The position numbers and the translations under genes were made by a program. A stretch of 64,000 nt of DNA, from positions 1,364,001-1,428,000 of the forward strand of contig MU271146.1 in assembly GCA_021432605.1 (NCBI GenBank), given 5' to 3'. The number at the start of each line of letters is the position of its first letter. Position 1 is the first letter of the stretch. The notes under the pieces are model-generated. The model was not told where the DNA came from. It did no database searches and saw nothing but the letters and a program-made list of their open reading frames with translations. Shown here one piece after another: positions 1 through 12,157 of this stretch. The DNA is from Coniochaeta sp. PMI_546. Its lineage: Eukaryota > Ascomycota > Sordariomycetes > Coniochaetales > Coniochaetaceae.

Positions 1-198
1 AAGACGGTGTGATGGCGCGTTGATGTTGACGAGCGCCGACTAACTGCAATCTGGCAGCCGGGCGCTGTATCCTGGAGTTTTCTTGGTCGTTGATCACGAC
101 GTGCTCAGGGAAAGTGCTCTCTCCTAGCTTCGTCTCATGTTCGGACTCGGCTTAGGTGTAGCGGAGACTTTGTTAGTCAGGCGGTTATGTGGACAAAG

Positions 199-711
199 TT
201 AAGGAGACTTTTCTGACTCCTTTTCCTCATCCTGCTGGCTGGCTTCGTAGATGTCGAAGCTCGGAAAGCTGTAATACCGTCCGGTGTCTGAGCTTTGAGT
301 TAGTGATCTGATGTACGCGCCTCTTGGAGCAGGGAACGAACGGTGGTGTGGACGAATCTTCTCCAGACTTTCGGTATGGTTAATTGGCGACAAAGCGAGG
401 CCGCCTTGCCGGTCGTACATTGGTGACATTGGTGACATTGGCGACATTGTTGGTGGCGTTGAAATGGGTGTGGCGGCTCGTATGATAGAGTCCGGAGGGG
501 AGCTGGATATGATAGCCACTTTGCTCAGCATATCCAGCGCTCGTCGACTGGACTGCGAGTGGGCAAGAGCATTACGGCTCGCATTGGACGTCGTGATGGA
601 CGGCTCAGTTGCGGATGCCCTGAGCAGCCTAGGTCGTCTTCCCCCGTTCCTTGGCGACGAGTCTCTCCTCGGCACACGGCGCGAGTCCGGTGTTGCTGAA
701 CCTGATGCCAT
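199..711 (-). CDS. hypothetical Ser/Pro-rich protein, 170 aa
   Basis: I do not recognise this protein. It is a single uninterrupted frame from an ATG at 709-711. The first 30 residues are strongly basic (many Arg), the middle is Ser/Thr/Pro-rich, and the last 12 residues are acidic and Glu/Lys/Ser-rich. Around residues 89-98 a threefold Ser-Pro-Met repeat is encoded by a nine-base tandem unit. There is no transmembrane segment or known motif, so it is probably disordered. A competing frame of 134 residues lies on the opposite strand (311-715) but looks less protein-like. The codon pattern does not settle which is real, and it could be a terminal exon of something longer. Confidence 0.5.
   Translation of the reverse strand: MASGSATPDSRRVPRRDSSPRNGGRRPRLLRASATEPSITTSNASRNALAHSQSSRRALDMLSKVAIISSSPPDSIIRAATPISTPPTMSPMSPMSPMYDRQGGLALSPINHTESLEKIRPHHRSFPAPRGAYIRSLTQSSDTGRYYSFPSFDIYEASQQDEEKESEKSP
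422..448. repeat. three tandem copies of a nine-base unit
   Basis: The unit ggtgacatt occurs at 422-430 and 431-439, and a one-base variant at 440-448. Because the unit is nine bases long, copy-number change keeps the frame. On the minus strand it encodes Ser-Pro-Met steps of the hypothetical protein. Confidence 0.8.
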
Positions 712-2598
712 TTGACTACACGGAGCTCAGATATGGACAAGTCTAATGCTGAGATCGACACTATCGTTGCCTAGCTTGGGCAGAGCATACGAGGCGGATG
801 ATGTTAAGTGTCTTGTTTTTAGAAGGGGAAAAAAATGTTATAAATAGAGAGCAGTGAAGCTCGCTGGTGGTATGAATAACAATGAAGAGGGCAGCTCAGT
901 CAAGAGCAGGAGATTGACCAGCAACTGATTATATGGCTTCTGAGTTAGCCGTATTTGGGCTGAAATGCCAATAGACCTGGTCACCCCTGGTCATGGGTAA
1001 GGGTGGAGAGTGCGGTCCCAGGTTACATCTCCAGATCCGGCATATTCGGCGGCCACTGCCACTTGTCACTCGGATATTTGGGTTCGGGGAGCTCACACCC
1101 CCGTTGTTCATACCTGAATTGGTGTACGTTCCCTTATAAGGCGGACATGATGTGGCTTGGAAAGGATAAAAATGAAAGGTTACTGTTGAACCGGTTGCGG
1201 CCATTTCAACTTCTAACCGATCAAGTTACACCAATGATTTTCAGCTTTCTGCTCTTGGAACAACTCTTTAACCTACTTCTATGTCAATTTGGTACCCACG
1301 CCAACTCCGCGTTGGACTTCGTATGGACTGAAAGGATGGCCTTGGGCCTTCATACAGCCTAAGCCCGACCTTCCAGACACTGCCAAACTGGCCCCAGACC
1401 GGTCGCCTCCAATAACTCTGGGCGTCATGAAGTTGGGGGGTGCTGGTCTCATCAGTTCCCTTGGGGATAGGTGCAATTGCAGCCACTCACACAGTGACAC
1501 TTCAAACCCGAATATGCACCATGCATGCACGTCTGCACGTTGTCCCCCCAGGGCCTGGCAGTTGTCATGATTAATCGCTCCATTCTCCCGCCGACAGCCG
1601 GCCAAACAAACATGATGGGAATCAAAACAAGGCAATTACTCTGCTGGTAGACATGCCTCGTCATGCAGCTCGCTTCGACTTTCAGGTGGCTGGAGACGCC
1701 ATCCGATTACAGACATCTGAAGAATCTACCAATCCACCATTTTATGTAGCAACGTATACGACGGATACCACTCACACTTCGCACTCTCTTCATCCTGCGG
1801 ATGCATCTAGATTTGAGATTGCGAGGGATCAGCGCATCCAGGTGTCTAGCAGGTGCCGCTCTGACTGCACCGAATACCGCTCGCCTCGTGAGGGCAACCT
1901 CAGGTAGCATGCCTACGTGTGTATCTCGTTACGCGAACGCTGAAGATCGTCGAATACTGGAACCTGTGTTTCCCATTGTTCTGTCATGCCTGGAGCACAG
2001 CGGCATCTGACGGGTTGGTTACTATGATACCCTAACAAACCCGAAAGCTTCATGTGTGTCTCAATCGTTTGTCAGAGCGTTCAGCGTCGATGAGGTCACT
2101 CGCCACAAGAAGCTTCATCAGACCAGGGGTAGCCTGGACTAGCCACGGTTGGGAACCACGCGCTTCTCCCGCTCAGGCACGGAGCCCTACCTTGACGGCG
2201 GCGCGTTGCAAACTGCAAGTAAGATCCACTGCGACACGATTATCAGACAACCCTTCCGGAAGCGAACGCCAAGCATCGATGAGAGAGAACAAAATCTCTC
2301 ATGAGCGCGTGATGCGAGGAATTATTCTCCCACAGCGGAGAGTATGGGGAGACCCGTAAAGAGCTCAAGACGGGAACGATCAAGTAGCCAATAATTTATC
2401 TAGCTCTTTCAAGTGTGGCATGCTGTTCTAAGGATATTGGGTACTGCCTCGCGTGGACAACAACGTGCTGCATGGACATAGTCTGACTGCCAGTCGCAAG
2501 GAGGCAGGTTTCCACCTCAGCCCATCTCAGTGGTCGATACTGCAAATACGTCAGCTTCTTGGTCCTCTATTCGCCAGCTAGGGTGTAATGGGATGCGC
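712..2598. other. intergenic, 1.9 kb, no gene recognised
   Basis: This gap lies between the hypothetical protein start and the URC1 3' end. It holds only short frames with no protein-like composition. A TATA-like octamer (tataaata) lies at 839-846 on the plus strand, but no plus-strand gene follows it. I see no tRNA, repeat or transposon signature. Confidence 0.5.
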
Positions 2599-4740
2599 TT
2601 ACTCTTCCCACATCCGGCCCTGGACTGCCTTCAGTTCTTCTTCCGTCATCTTCTTGCCCGTCGTGAAGTAGCCTGCAGAGGAAAGCACCATTTTAGTCGG
2701 ACATCCAAGTCGTGCCACCAAAACGAGCCATGCAGGGTCGTGGTAGTCTTACCAGCAGTGATCTTTGCGTCAATTTCGACCCTGGAATCAGCCGGAATCC
2801 AGTCTTCTGGAAGTTCTACCCGCTCGTGGATCGGGATGCTAAAGAATGTTAGGGGCGGGGTGCTCTTCGACTAGTAGGACGTCAGCAAACATAGTGACGT
2901 ACCCTTGTCCGACGATGGCATCATGTTTCATGCTAGAGGGCAGCAAATGTTAGATCATTGTGTGACGGAAACCCCTGGTCGGAGTGCTTCTGTGGTACAG
3001 AAACGTACTTGCTCATGCTCAGCATGCGGTCAATCTTGGTGATTCCGAGCCAGTGCAGAATATCTGGCATGAGCGCTTGGAAACGCATGTCCTTGACGCC
3101 GGCAATGTTTTCGGTACGCTTGAAGTAGTCGGATGCACGGTCCTCTCCACGTTTGCGCGCATTGTACACCACTGTATCATGTTAGAAGCCGTTGACATCG
3201 TCACAATATGCACAGAATGCTAATGAAAGCATGCTGAGTTACAGATGTGACGTACGGTACTGTCTCGGGTTAGTCCGATGTTCAACAAAGTCATATGTCA
3301 GCTTCGGAGAACTTACTTTGGTAACTTCGCCTAGTGCTCTGCCTTCTTTGCGAAAGTAGATGACGACGCCTGTGCCGCCCTTCTGGGCTTCCTTGACAGC
3401 CTCCTCGATGCCAAAGATCAGATAAGGGCGGCATGTACAGATATCGGAACCGAAAACGTCGCTTCCATTACACTGGAGATATATTAGCAGGATGGCATCA
3501 AGTCACAAAATTGACTCGTCTCACCTCATCATGTATACGCAACGCAAGCCTCTTTGACGGATCGGAAATTTTGGTCGCGTCACCGAAGATATAGACGGTC
3601 AAGCCCCCTATCCGCGTGTCAGATTCGTAGCCCACAGAAAGAGGTAGACAAAGTTATCGTGCCATCTTACCAATTGGCGGCAGGAAGACCTTAATGTCAC
3701 CGCGAGTGATCAACTGATGGTCCTGTGTCAGCTAATCTCACGATGTCCAGAGCCTGTCGCAAACCCAAACTCACCTCCGGATACATGCCGCCGGTATGCT
3801 CGAACAGTGACCTTCTCAGCGTGCCTTCATCAATGCCGAACCGCTCTGCAACGCCGGGGAGATACCATACAGGCTCCACGGCAACCTTGGTGACAGCAAG
3901 TTCGCCACTGGCGTTCAAACAGATCTTTCCATCAGGAACAAGTCGGCCAGCACGAACGCTTTCCTCCAATTCCGGAAGCTTCATGTGTGCCTTAGTGATG
4001 GCAATTGTAGGTCGCAAGTCAACTGTGAAATGCAATTAGTAGCGTTTCGTCACCATGCGCGGAAAGGTCAAGTCGATTTTACCATTCTCCTTGTCCATGA
4101 CATCCTTGAACGTCCAAGGAACCGTATGGCCCCAGGGGTCCATAGCAACGATCTTCTTCTTGTCGCCCCATTGCGGGAAGGGTCCCATATTGACCGCCGG
4201 CTCCGTGTTTGTGAAGTCAGGTTTGTGATCATGCCTGAGTTCTTTGCTTGCCAATGCTAGAGCATAGTAAATCGAGTAGGACCCTCCGTGAGCTCCGATG
4301 GCGTTCCGCCTCCGGATGGTAGATGTAGATCTGGACACGGTCACTGGACCTCGTTGTAGAGGATCCGGGTTGCCCCAGTCCATCGGTAACGGGTTGATGC
4401 CGATCTGCTTTGGGTAGGTGGTGAGGATGATACGGGACGTGAATCCGGATTTGACGCCGGGTGGCGAGGTCGCGGCTCCCGGAGATGCCAGACCAGCATC
4501 TGCAGGTAGGAGAGACGGCGATTGCACTGGAAGGCCAGCTGCTGAAGAGAGAGCAGCAGCGGACTGTAAAGCGACATTGGAATTCTCTGATCTGACATCA
4601 GGTCTAGTGGATTGTGCCGGTTTAGACTGTGCGAGCTCATCAACACGATTTGATAGCGTGTCAAACGCTGAGACTAGCTGACGTTGACTCTCGGCGATGT
4701 GCTTCAGGGCGCCCTTGATATCATCTAGGTCTCCTGCCAT
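2599..4740 (-). CDS. URC1: URC1, GTP cyclohydrolase II-like protein of uracil catabolism, 517 aa
   Basis: URC1 proteins resemble GTP cyclohydrolase II and are needed for the uracil-catabolic (URC) pathway of fungi and some bacteria; the exact reaction is not settled. Ten exons join cleanly: 4083-4740, 3775-4022, 3671-3722, 3525-3607, 3317-3472, 3256-3259, 3009-3171, 2903-2932, 2753-2838 and 2599-2672. The zinc-site pattern C-x10-C-x-C is at residues 348, 359 and 361, preceded by RIHDE. RKEGRALGE follows and matches the GCH II RQEGRGIG motif. The N-terminal 130 residues are Ser/Ala/Pro-rich. I chose the ATG at 4738-4740 (MAGDLDDIKG); an in-frame ATG at 4872 would add 44 residues. Exon 6 has only four bases. 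It is divergent from ELF1, and FUR1 lies 2 kb away. Confidence 0.93.
3256..3259 (-). other. URC1: 4-nt internal microexon of URC1
   Basis: The exon reads TACC between an intron ending cag (3260-3316) and an intron starting gtacgt (3172-3255). It supplies Tyr and the first base of Leu in GEVTK-YL-VYNARKR. Joining the flanking exons directly shifts the frame and stops soon after. E. coli GCH II, as I recall it, has exactly two residues (Ile-Arg) at this place between Lys and Ala-Tyr, which fits the microexon. Confidence 0.8.
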
Positions 4741-5897
4741 TGTGAATAGTGGATCGTTTCCTGTTAGAGAGCCTAGCGAGTGATTTGAGAGAATGGCTGT
4801 GATGCTTGAGGTAGTTATGGTATATCTGTTATATGACGCGATGTGAGGGATGTGAGGGCAATAGTTAAGCAACAGCTAGAAGTGCAGGTGGCAGGCCGAG
4901 AACGGACTGTCTTGAACTCAGGTTGTCGTATCGGTTAACTCGTATAGAGGTAAGCTGCAGAGCAGGACAGATGTATCACCAAGAGAAAGTCAGGACAAGC
5001 TACGGTGACAAGTCGAGCTTGAACGTGAAGACTACCTTGCCCTGGTGGAATGGAACCTAGGTGGCCTTATATGGAACTCGTGATCAAAGAGGAGGTACAA
5101 TCCACAGTGGACTATGCGACAGGTAAGCCACCTCCTGCCGGCGGCGTCGGATCTAGACGTCTTGTGCCCGGCGGACGGGGGCTAGGCATGTCAAGGTAAT
5201 TGCGTATCGGAATGGAGCAGCGGCAGCAGGTGACCGAGCGATAACAGGGTTGCCGGCTCCGGTGGTCGTTCCGACCCCTGTGCATCAGCGATATGGTCGT
5301 GGCTTCCCCACAGGCCACAGCAGTTTGTGCGGGTCCGGATAACGAAAGGATAAGGTAAGTAACCAACGGAGACTTGGTGGTTTACCGCCAATCGTTAGAG
5401 ATATCGCCCCTAGCGTTAGCTTGTGATTTGGTTGGAAGAGAAGATACCAGCAGCGCGACATGGCTGAACATCAGCTTAGCTTCGATCCTTCAGTCAATTT
5501 GGGTTTCAGACAGCTACTGTAATAGGATAGGCGGGCTATGGTAGGGTTAATAAGCTGATTAAACATGTACCTTACCACACAGCCTGCACGTGCGTGCTTT
5601 CAATACTGACCTCGCAATTGCCCGAAAAACGCGGGGATTTGTGACTCCACTTCTAACGTCAACGCACGAGCCAGGAGGCTGTCCCAGTTACATTACCAGA
5701 TCTTACCTAGCTTTGCGTGTGACGAACGCATCAGTTATCGCAATCGCAATTGTTTTGGGAAGAAACTACTTTTGCGGCTCCTTAATCGCGGCATCGACAG
5801 GTCGAAAGCCGCAATCGCAAACGGGACTGAAATTTTGCTTCCTAATATTTCTGTTCCATTTTAGCAACACTATCGAGTCCCCGACAACCAACAAACA
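4741..5897. other. divergent promoter region URC1 / ELF1
   Basis: This is a 1.16 kb head-to-head gap that must carry both promoters. No convincing coding frame is present. A CAATCGCAAT-type direct repetition occurs near 5738-5750 and again near 5812-5820, on the ELF1 side. Confidence 0.5.
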
Positions 5898-6509
5898 ATG
5901 GGCAAGCGCAAGAAGAGTTCACGCAAGCCTCAGGGCCCGAAAAGGGTAGGTGTCCCTGATACCAGGGATCGCGAACCAAATGGCCTAACCTCTTGTACCT
6001 CTCAGAACGAGCCTCTTCCTAGCGTGTTTACCTGCCTGTTCTGTAATCACGAAAAGTCTGTTACCGTGAAGCTCGACAAGAAGGCCGGGGTTGGTACTCT
6101 CGACTGTAAGGTCTGCGGCCAGAAGTTCCAATGCGGTATCAACTGTACGACCCCCTCTCGCCCCCCCTTTGCTACACTTTCTGTACTGTTGCGGAAGTGA
6201 TACATTAACGTCCTACAGATCTCTCCGCTGCAGTCGACGTATATAGCGAATGGGTAGATGCTGCTGGTAAGCCCGATACCATCACTGACCCCGACAGTCC
6301 TATCGATGCATATGCTCATAGTGTCACTAGATGCGGTCGCCAAGAACGAGGAGCCTCCGAAATCGACACTAGGTGGCAGCAGTCAACCAGGAGGCGCGAG
6401 ACGTGCGGCTCCAAGCAGAGCAATAGACGACGAGGACGAGAGATACGAAGGCGAGGGTATTGTCGACGATGACGATGACGACCCAGATGCATGGAGTCGC
6501 TATGGTTGA
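5898..6509 (+). CDS. ELF1: ELF1, transcription elongation factor with zinc ribbon, 134 aa
   Basis: Elf1/ELOF1 binds elongating RNA polymerase II near its entry tunnel and helps passage through nucleosomes and lesions. Four exons: 5898-5945, 6006-6135, 6219-6266 and 6331-6509. The protein starts with the conserved basic [11 protein letters not shown] segment. The zinc ribbon cysteines are CLFC and CKVC, followed by the conserved [14 protein letters not shown] stretch. The tail is acidic with six consecutive Asp residues near the end. All four junctions restore the family pattern. The gene sits between URC1 and FUR1, and is convergent with FUR1 with a 222-base gap. Confidence 0.95.
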
Positions 6510-6731
6510 ACAACCATGGCAAGGGATTTCTGTTTGGAGTTAGGCGGGCAACGGAGTACGGGCAGACGGCAGGATTCGGCTCGGGCATACATCACAAAAC
6601 AGGATCATTGCATATTTTGGTGGTTCAGATACTGGGTATTATTGGGGCCACGGTTTAATACACAATGCGCACCAATGCCTAAAGACCTCGATGCCCAAGC
6701 GCCATTATCCCAAATACGGGGTGATTTGAGG

Positions 6732-7702
<971 letters not shown>

Positions 7703-8847
7703 GGTGGAGGAAGCACGGCAGAATCTGGTGGATGGTAGCTTAGAGCCCTGTTGGAAGAGGTGATAATGTCTGAGACCGAGTTTGAGAATATTAGAGAAGT
7801 GTTTATAACCTTTGGGAGAAATGAGCGACGAGAGATATGCTGATGTGAGACTGTGGTCTCGGGATCCGGTTCTCAACAGCACTGAGCCTGGGGATGAATA
7901 TGCATGAGTGAAGACACTCTCAACCTCGACCCGCTTGAAGTTATCGGTACAGGCTTGGCAACTGTCTGCGAGAATGGTCCCTTGGCCAGACCGCCCGCAC
8001 CGATAAACAGAACCCCACCCTGTGATAGGAACTCGGGATACTCGCTAGCGCTTTTACGTGTCACTCAAAGGACCTCCTTACAAATAGAAACGGGCGGTCG
8101 GCCGTGAGAACCGCCAGTGGCTATGACATATGATGAAGGCTCAGATACCACGGGCGCGAGGGAAGTTTGTCAATGGGAGAATGAATATATCCCTGCATAA
8201 CATTTACCTGTTTTGCTCTGTGCATATGGTACTAGGTGAGCCATATTGTAGGACGCTTGCGAATATGGTAGGCGGGCAGGTCCAGAGAGCAGACGCCATG
8301 CCTTGCCCCGCTTAAATTCCAAAGATTGTGGGGCCTAGCTGAAGCACGGCGCGCACGCAAACTACCACTCTGGCTGTCAGGGACAAGGGAAGAGGTCAGG
8401 GCAACGGTCGTCGGTATCGTACCGTAGTAAACATTGACTCTGCAGCTTTCGCCTGCCTGAAACTTGAATGTCATTGCCTGGAATCGAGGACAGCACTTCA
8501 GGCTCTGAGATATTTGGTCATTTTCTCCCTTCCAGGTTTTGCATAGATGATTATCAAAATTAACGTCTTGCCGTTGCTGCCACCCGCAACTTCGACCCAC
8601 GGTCTCTTTCAAGCCACCAGGTCATCGCATCGTCTGCCCGTCAAGTCAACAAAGCCTTCCTTTCGCGAACACCTTGCCGGGTATAAAGGCAACTGTTTGC
8701 TGCCCATGGGCGCTTCCGGACACATGCAAGGCTTTCCAGCGTCGACAGATTAGCTTGCAACATCAGCATCCCCCTTCGAGATATTACCTATCGTCTAGCA
8801 TCTCCGTGTCACGTTGTGCGCGCGTATTCGTCGATCGCATTCCCACG
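7703..8847. other. divergent promoter region FUR1 / WAPL
   Basis: This is a 1.15 kb head-to-head gap. Apart from the TATA-like box near FUR1 I see no distinct element. The WAPL frame stays open upstream of its chosen ATG to about 8674, without family-like sequence. Confidence 0.5.
7802..7807 (-). promoter_or_regulatory. FUR1: TATA-like box upstream of FUR1
   Basis: The minus strand reads ggttataaac here, about 100 bases before the FUR1 start codon. The position fits a TATA element, but the assignment rests on sequence only. Confidence 0.35.
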
Positions 8848-11418
8848 ATGGCCACGCGGGCTGACTTCGGCTTTCCGCCGAAGAAGAGAATCACGACATA
8901 TGGAAGAGCAGGGAAGCGGTACGGGGCGGCTAATAGCTCTCCAGGCTTGCCGACTGAGGAGCCCCCCCAAGTGACAGGGAAACCATATACACCCGCGACA
9001 CAGGCTTCAAGTGAGGCGCCAACACAGAATTCCTCACAACAGGCTAGCTCACAACAACCGCGGAAGAACGCAAGCCGTCAAGCCGTCTCCGGATCAACCC
9101 TACAACGCCGGACCGCTCCTCTACACAAGATGGGAAAGACAACCCGTGAGGAAGAGTCTAATCCTCGAGCGAAGAAGAGGAAGGTCGGTACAACGCTGTT
9201 GCCAGATGCAGCAGTTACTACAGACATATATTCTCCACCCAGCTCGCCGCCTCTGATTGCGTCCCCGAAACGGAGCACGAAACCAAACGCGGTCAAGGTG
9301 TCTTCCACCCGCTTGGCCAGCTTAAGTGAAGGAACCTCCGCGGATTCGCCCATGATCGATGTCGCTAACCCGGACACTCCCTTTTCCTCCAAGACGTCAA
9401 AGACTTTACGCGAGCTGAGCATCGACAATGCGACGTCAGATAAAGTGCTAGGTATACCGTTTCGTCTGGGCAAAAAAAGACCACCGCGGCCCTCCGGCCC
9501 TTCAAAGAAGGTGGCAGAGACGGCAGTGCAGGGCACGCAGAAAGCGAAACCCACGATACCGACTCGGCGAGGGAAACGACTCATAGATGCGCTCGCAGCT
9601 CAGGTTGAGGATAGTTCTGAGGAAGAGCAGATGCCATCTCAGGAGACACCCATCACTACTCGAAGCATTTCTCCTGCAATGGTCCCGGACTCCGGCTCTC
9701 CGCCCTCGCAAACGGACCAGTCCAAAGCAAGCACCTTGCACCGACAGGTATCGATGACCAGGAAAGCCGGGCCGAGGATGACCTACAGTCACTCTAGGAC
9801 AATGCTTTCTGAGGAATCCTTGATGGATATCGCTACTTTTGCTGATGACGAGGAATCGCAAAGAACACCTGCATTCTTGGGCTTCGGCGGTATGCGTACG
9901 ACGTCAAATCTGAGTGCATTCTCATTTGTCGATGACGAAGACGACACCGCCAATACTGGTGCGGTTCGAAGTCTCCATGAGCTTAGACAGGCTGGTGCGA
10001 ACAGCCGCTTCTCAGACGAGATGGAAGATATCCTAGACCGCATCGGCTCTCCAAGCTCCAAGCCTTCTTCACTAAGACGTGGTGCTCTTTTGGAGTTGGC
10101 CCAGAAAATGAAGGAAACAGACTTCCGTCGACAGTTTCGAAACCATGGCAACAATGGAGGACTGTTCAAAGGCCTGGCGAAGGAGACTGATATCTTTGCT
10201 GGTTATGCAGTCTTGTCGATCTTGACAACTCTTCTGGCCACGTCACTTTCACAACATCTTATCCTTCAAATTCAATCTGAGGGAGTCTCTCACCTTTTGC
10301 AATTGCTCTTAGATGAATCCTCTGACATCTCTGTCATTGCCAAGGACAGAAAACAAAACGTTTCCAGAAATGCTCAGGGGACTATATCAACAATAAAGAG
10401 CTCTATTCTCAAGCTTCCCATCTGGGAGCCGGCATCGCCAACCCTACTTCCACCTCGCACTCTAGCTTTGAAAGCACTCGACCTTCTAATGCGACATCTG
10501 ACAGGTTCTGGTTCCGAATCAGAGCTATTCTCCTCTACACTGACAGATCGTTTATTCGGCATTGTATCGGGCTATGTGAACCCCTCCTACTGGGATTTTC
10601 CTACCCAACACCAGTCATTAGACTTTTACCTCGCGTTGCACCTTCTTGAACACCAGTCGGTGAGTGCCATGCAGTCCAGCATTGGCGCAAGATGGGCGAC
10701 TGAATATCTTCCAACCGTGGCTGGTGTATTGGGCGTTGCCCTCCAACGACCGGTGGACAAGTTCGATGATCTTGAGACGTCGACCTTGAAGCTCACGCTC
10801 AATATGACGAACAACAACCACGAAACACCTGGTATGTTTGTGAGTAAGGGTCTTCTTCGGGATTTAGCCGAGGCTGCCTGTAGGACCTTTGATGTTGTGA
10901 ACAAGTCGATCATGGACGATGCGTTCCTGTCCAAGGTTTACGACTCCTTGATACTCATGCTAGGCGTCAAAATCAACTTCTGCGAACATTATGCCCCTGC
11001 AGCGCAAGATCTGATGGATGCCGGGGATGGTGAAACTTCACCTTTGAATCGGCTCATTCGAGTCTTCCTCGAACACCACGCGGTTCACGCAGATGTCAGT
11101 GGGCCGCAACATACTGTAACCAATGCATATGCTAACGATTTGCAGGCTGATTCGATGGAAAAGACGCAGCTCAATGTTGCTTTCGGCTACCTGGCGATTC
11201 TGCTAGGGCACCTTTGTCTTCACCAGCCGATCCGGGAGAGATTTATGTCGATATATGGAAAACGGAACCTTGAGCCATTGCTCGAGTCGATCAGGATATT
11301 CATTACTTTGCACAGAGTAACCATGGCCGCAATGGAAGGCGAGCCGACTTCGAGGCCAGATGCTAACGCGGCGGATAGGCTCCAAAGCTTAGTGGATCAG
11401 CTGGTTTCCCCATCCTAG
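8848..11418 (+). CDS. WAPL-type cohesin release factor, 839-856 aa
   Basis: Wapl, with Pds5, opens the cohesin ring and releases it from chromatin in the nucleus. The N-terminal third starts with the basic PKKRITTYGRA segment and is long and disordered (Ser/Pro/Lys-rich). From about residue 330 to 820 there is an all-helical WAPL fold, with recognisable blocks such as ETPGMFVSKGLL and QLNVAFGYLAILLGHL. I chose the ATG at 8848, which begins the conserved basic segment; an earlier ATG at 8674 adds 58 unlikely residues. A 51-base stretch at 11095-11145 has intron signals but keeps the frame open. Spliced it gives 839 aa, unspliced 856 aa. The gene is divergent from FUR1. Confidence 0.88.
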   Translation: MATRADFGFPPKKRITTYGRAGKRYGAANSSPGLPTEEPPQVTGKPYTPATQASSEAPTQNSSQQASSQQPRKNASRQAVSGSTLQRRTAPLHKMGKTTREEESNPRAKKRKVGTTLLPDAAVTTDIYSPPSSPPLIASPKRSTKPNAVKVSSTRLASLSEGTSADSPMIDVANPDTPFSSKTSKTLRELSIDNATSDKVLGIPFRLGKKRPPRPSGPSKKVAETAVQGTQKAKPTIPTRRGKRLIDALAAQVEDSSEEEQMPSQETPITTRSISPAMVPDSGSPPSQTDQSKASTLHRQVSMTRKAGPRMTYSHSRTMLSEESLMDIATFADDEESQRTPAFLGFGGMRTTSNLSAFSFVDDEDDTANTGAVRSLHELRQAGANSRFSDEMEDILDRIGSPSSKPSSLRRGALLELAQKMKETDFRRQFRNHGNNGGLFKGLAKETDIFAGYAVLSILTTLLATSLSQHLILQIQSEGVSHLLQLLLDESSDISVIAKDRKQNVSRNAQGTISTIKSSILKLPIWEPASPTLLPPRTLALKALDLLMRHLTGSGSESELFSSTLTDRLFGIVSGYVNPSYWDFPTQHQSLDFYLALHLLEHQSVSAMQSSIGARWATEYLPTVAGVLGVALQRPVDKFDDLETSTLKLTLNMTNNNHETPGMFVSKGLLRDLAEAACRTFDVVNKSIMDDAFLSKVYDSLILMLGVKINFCEHYAPAAQDLMDAGDGETSPLNRLIRVFLEHHAVHADVSGPQHTVTNAYANDLQADSMEKTQLNVAFGYLAILLGHLCLHQPIRERFMSIYGKRNLEPLLESIRIFITLHRVTMAAMEGEPTSRPDANAADRLQSLVDQLVSPS
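11095..11145 (+). other. probable stopless 51-nt intron in WAPL
   Basis: The stretch starts gtcagt, carries gctaac 15 bases before its end and closes with ttgcag. Its length is 17 codons and it has no stop, so retention only inserts 17 residues (Val-Ser-Gly...Leu-Gln) just before the conserved QLNVAFGYLA block. Confidence 0.7.
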
Positions 11419-12157
11419 CCTAACAGCTGTGCTGTTTCGAGCATAGATGATCACTCCATAATTCGGATTCGCGATGTTTTTTGTTAAGGGGCGGCTTTGC
11501 ATTTACCTTACAGATGACGAACCTACATATGATCAGCCTGAGGTGGCCACCGTGACTTGGAACCTGGAGTATACATGAAAAATGATACCACGTTGGAATT
11601 TCTCGATCGGTGTCCCATGTCGTCCACAAGCGATATAGAGGCGTGTTTCGAGGTATGCGTTACGAACACTTAACCCTTATTCGTTTCTCTCGTTTTGCGG
11701 TCCATTGAGCAATACCGAGGGTTTTGGGCATATATAATCTAGGTACTCATCACAGTACTCTTTGAACGTACAACGTTGAATAAAAGTTCGCAACTTCTTT
11801 GTGTGGTATGTCGGCCTCGAGCCTTCCACAGCCGAAACGTAGCCCATATTTAGCAAAGCAGCAATAGAAAACCCCACTTAGAGTGAGGTAACAGACCCAA
11901 AGCAGGTACACCACTTCCCATCATCCCAAGCCATTCTGCCCAAAATCTAGAACCCTGTTTAGAATCGTCTTCATCCTCTTACTCCTCTGGTTCTCATATC
12001 GCTTTCCTTCCCCGGTTGAGTTTGAGATTCATTAAACACAGTGTCGCGGCATTGCAGTGTCAATCACTTGTTTTTGCGCTTTATCCTTCCACGTTGATTA
12101 TCCGCGTCGAAGCTTCCGCAACCGAAACAAACGGTACTCCCCCACCCAGTTACATAA
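11419..12157. other. intergenic WAPL - RHB1
   Basis: These 739 bases hold the WAPL 3' end and the RHB1 promoter. A pyrimidine-rich stretch (about 11930-12030) precedes the RHB1 start. No coding frame is supported. Confidence 0.5.

Noticed and set aside
4741-4872. Upstream in-frame ATG that would lengthen URC1 by 44 residues
   Set aside because: The added residues (Ile/Thr/Ser/Tyr-rich) show no family-like sequence; the inner ATG opens a plausible acidic helix.
7703-7882. In-frame, Arg/Ser-rich, acid-poor extension upstream of FUR1 that resembles a mitochondrial presequence
   Set aside because: It has no ATG (only GTG/CTG), and a TATA-like box lies within it, so it is more likely promoter and leader. 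Non-AUG initiation cannot be shown from sequence.
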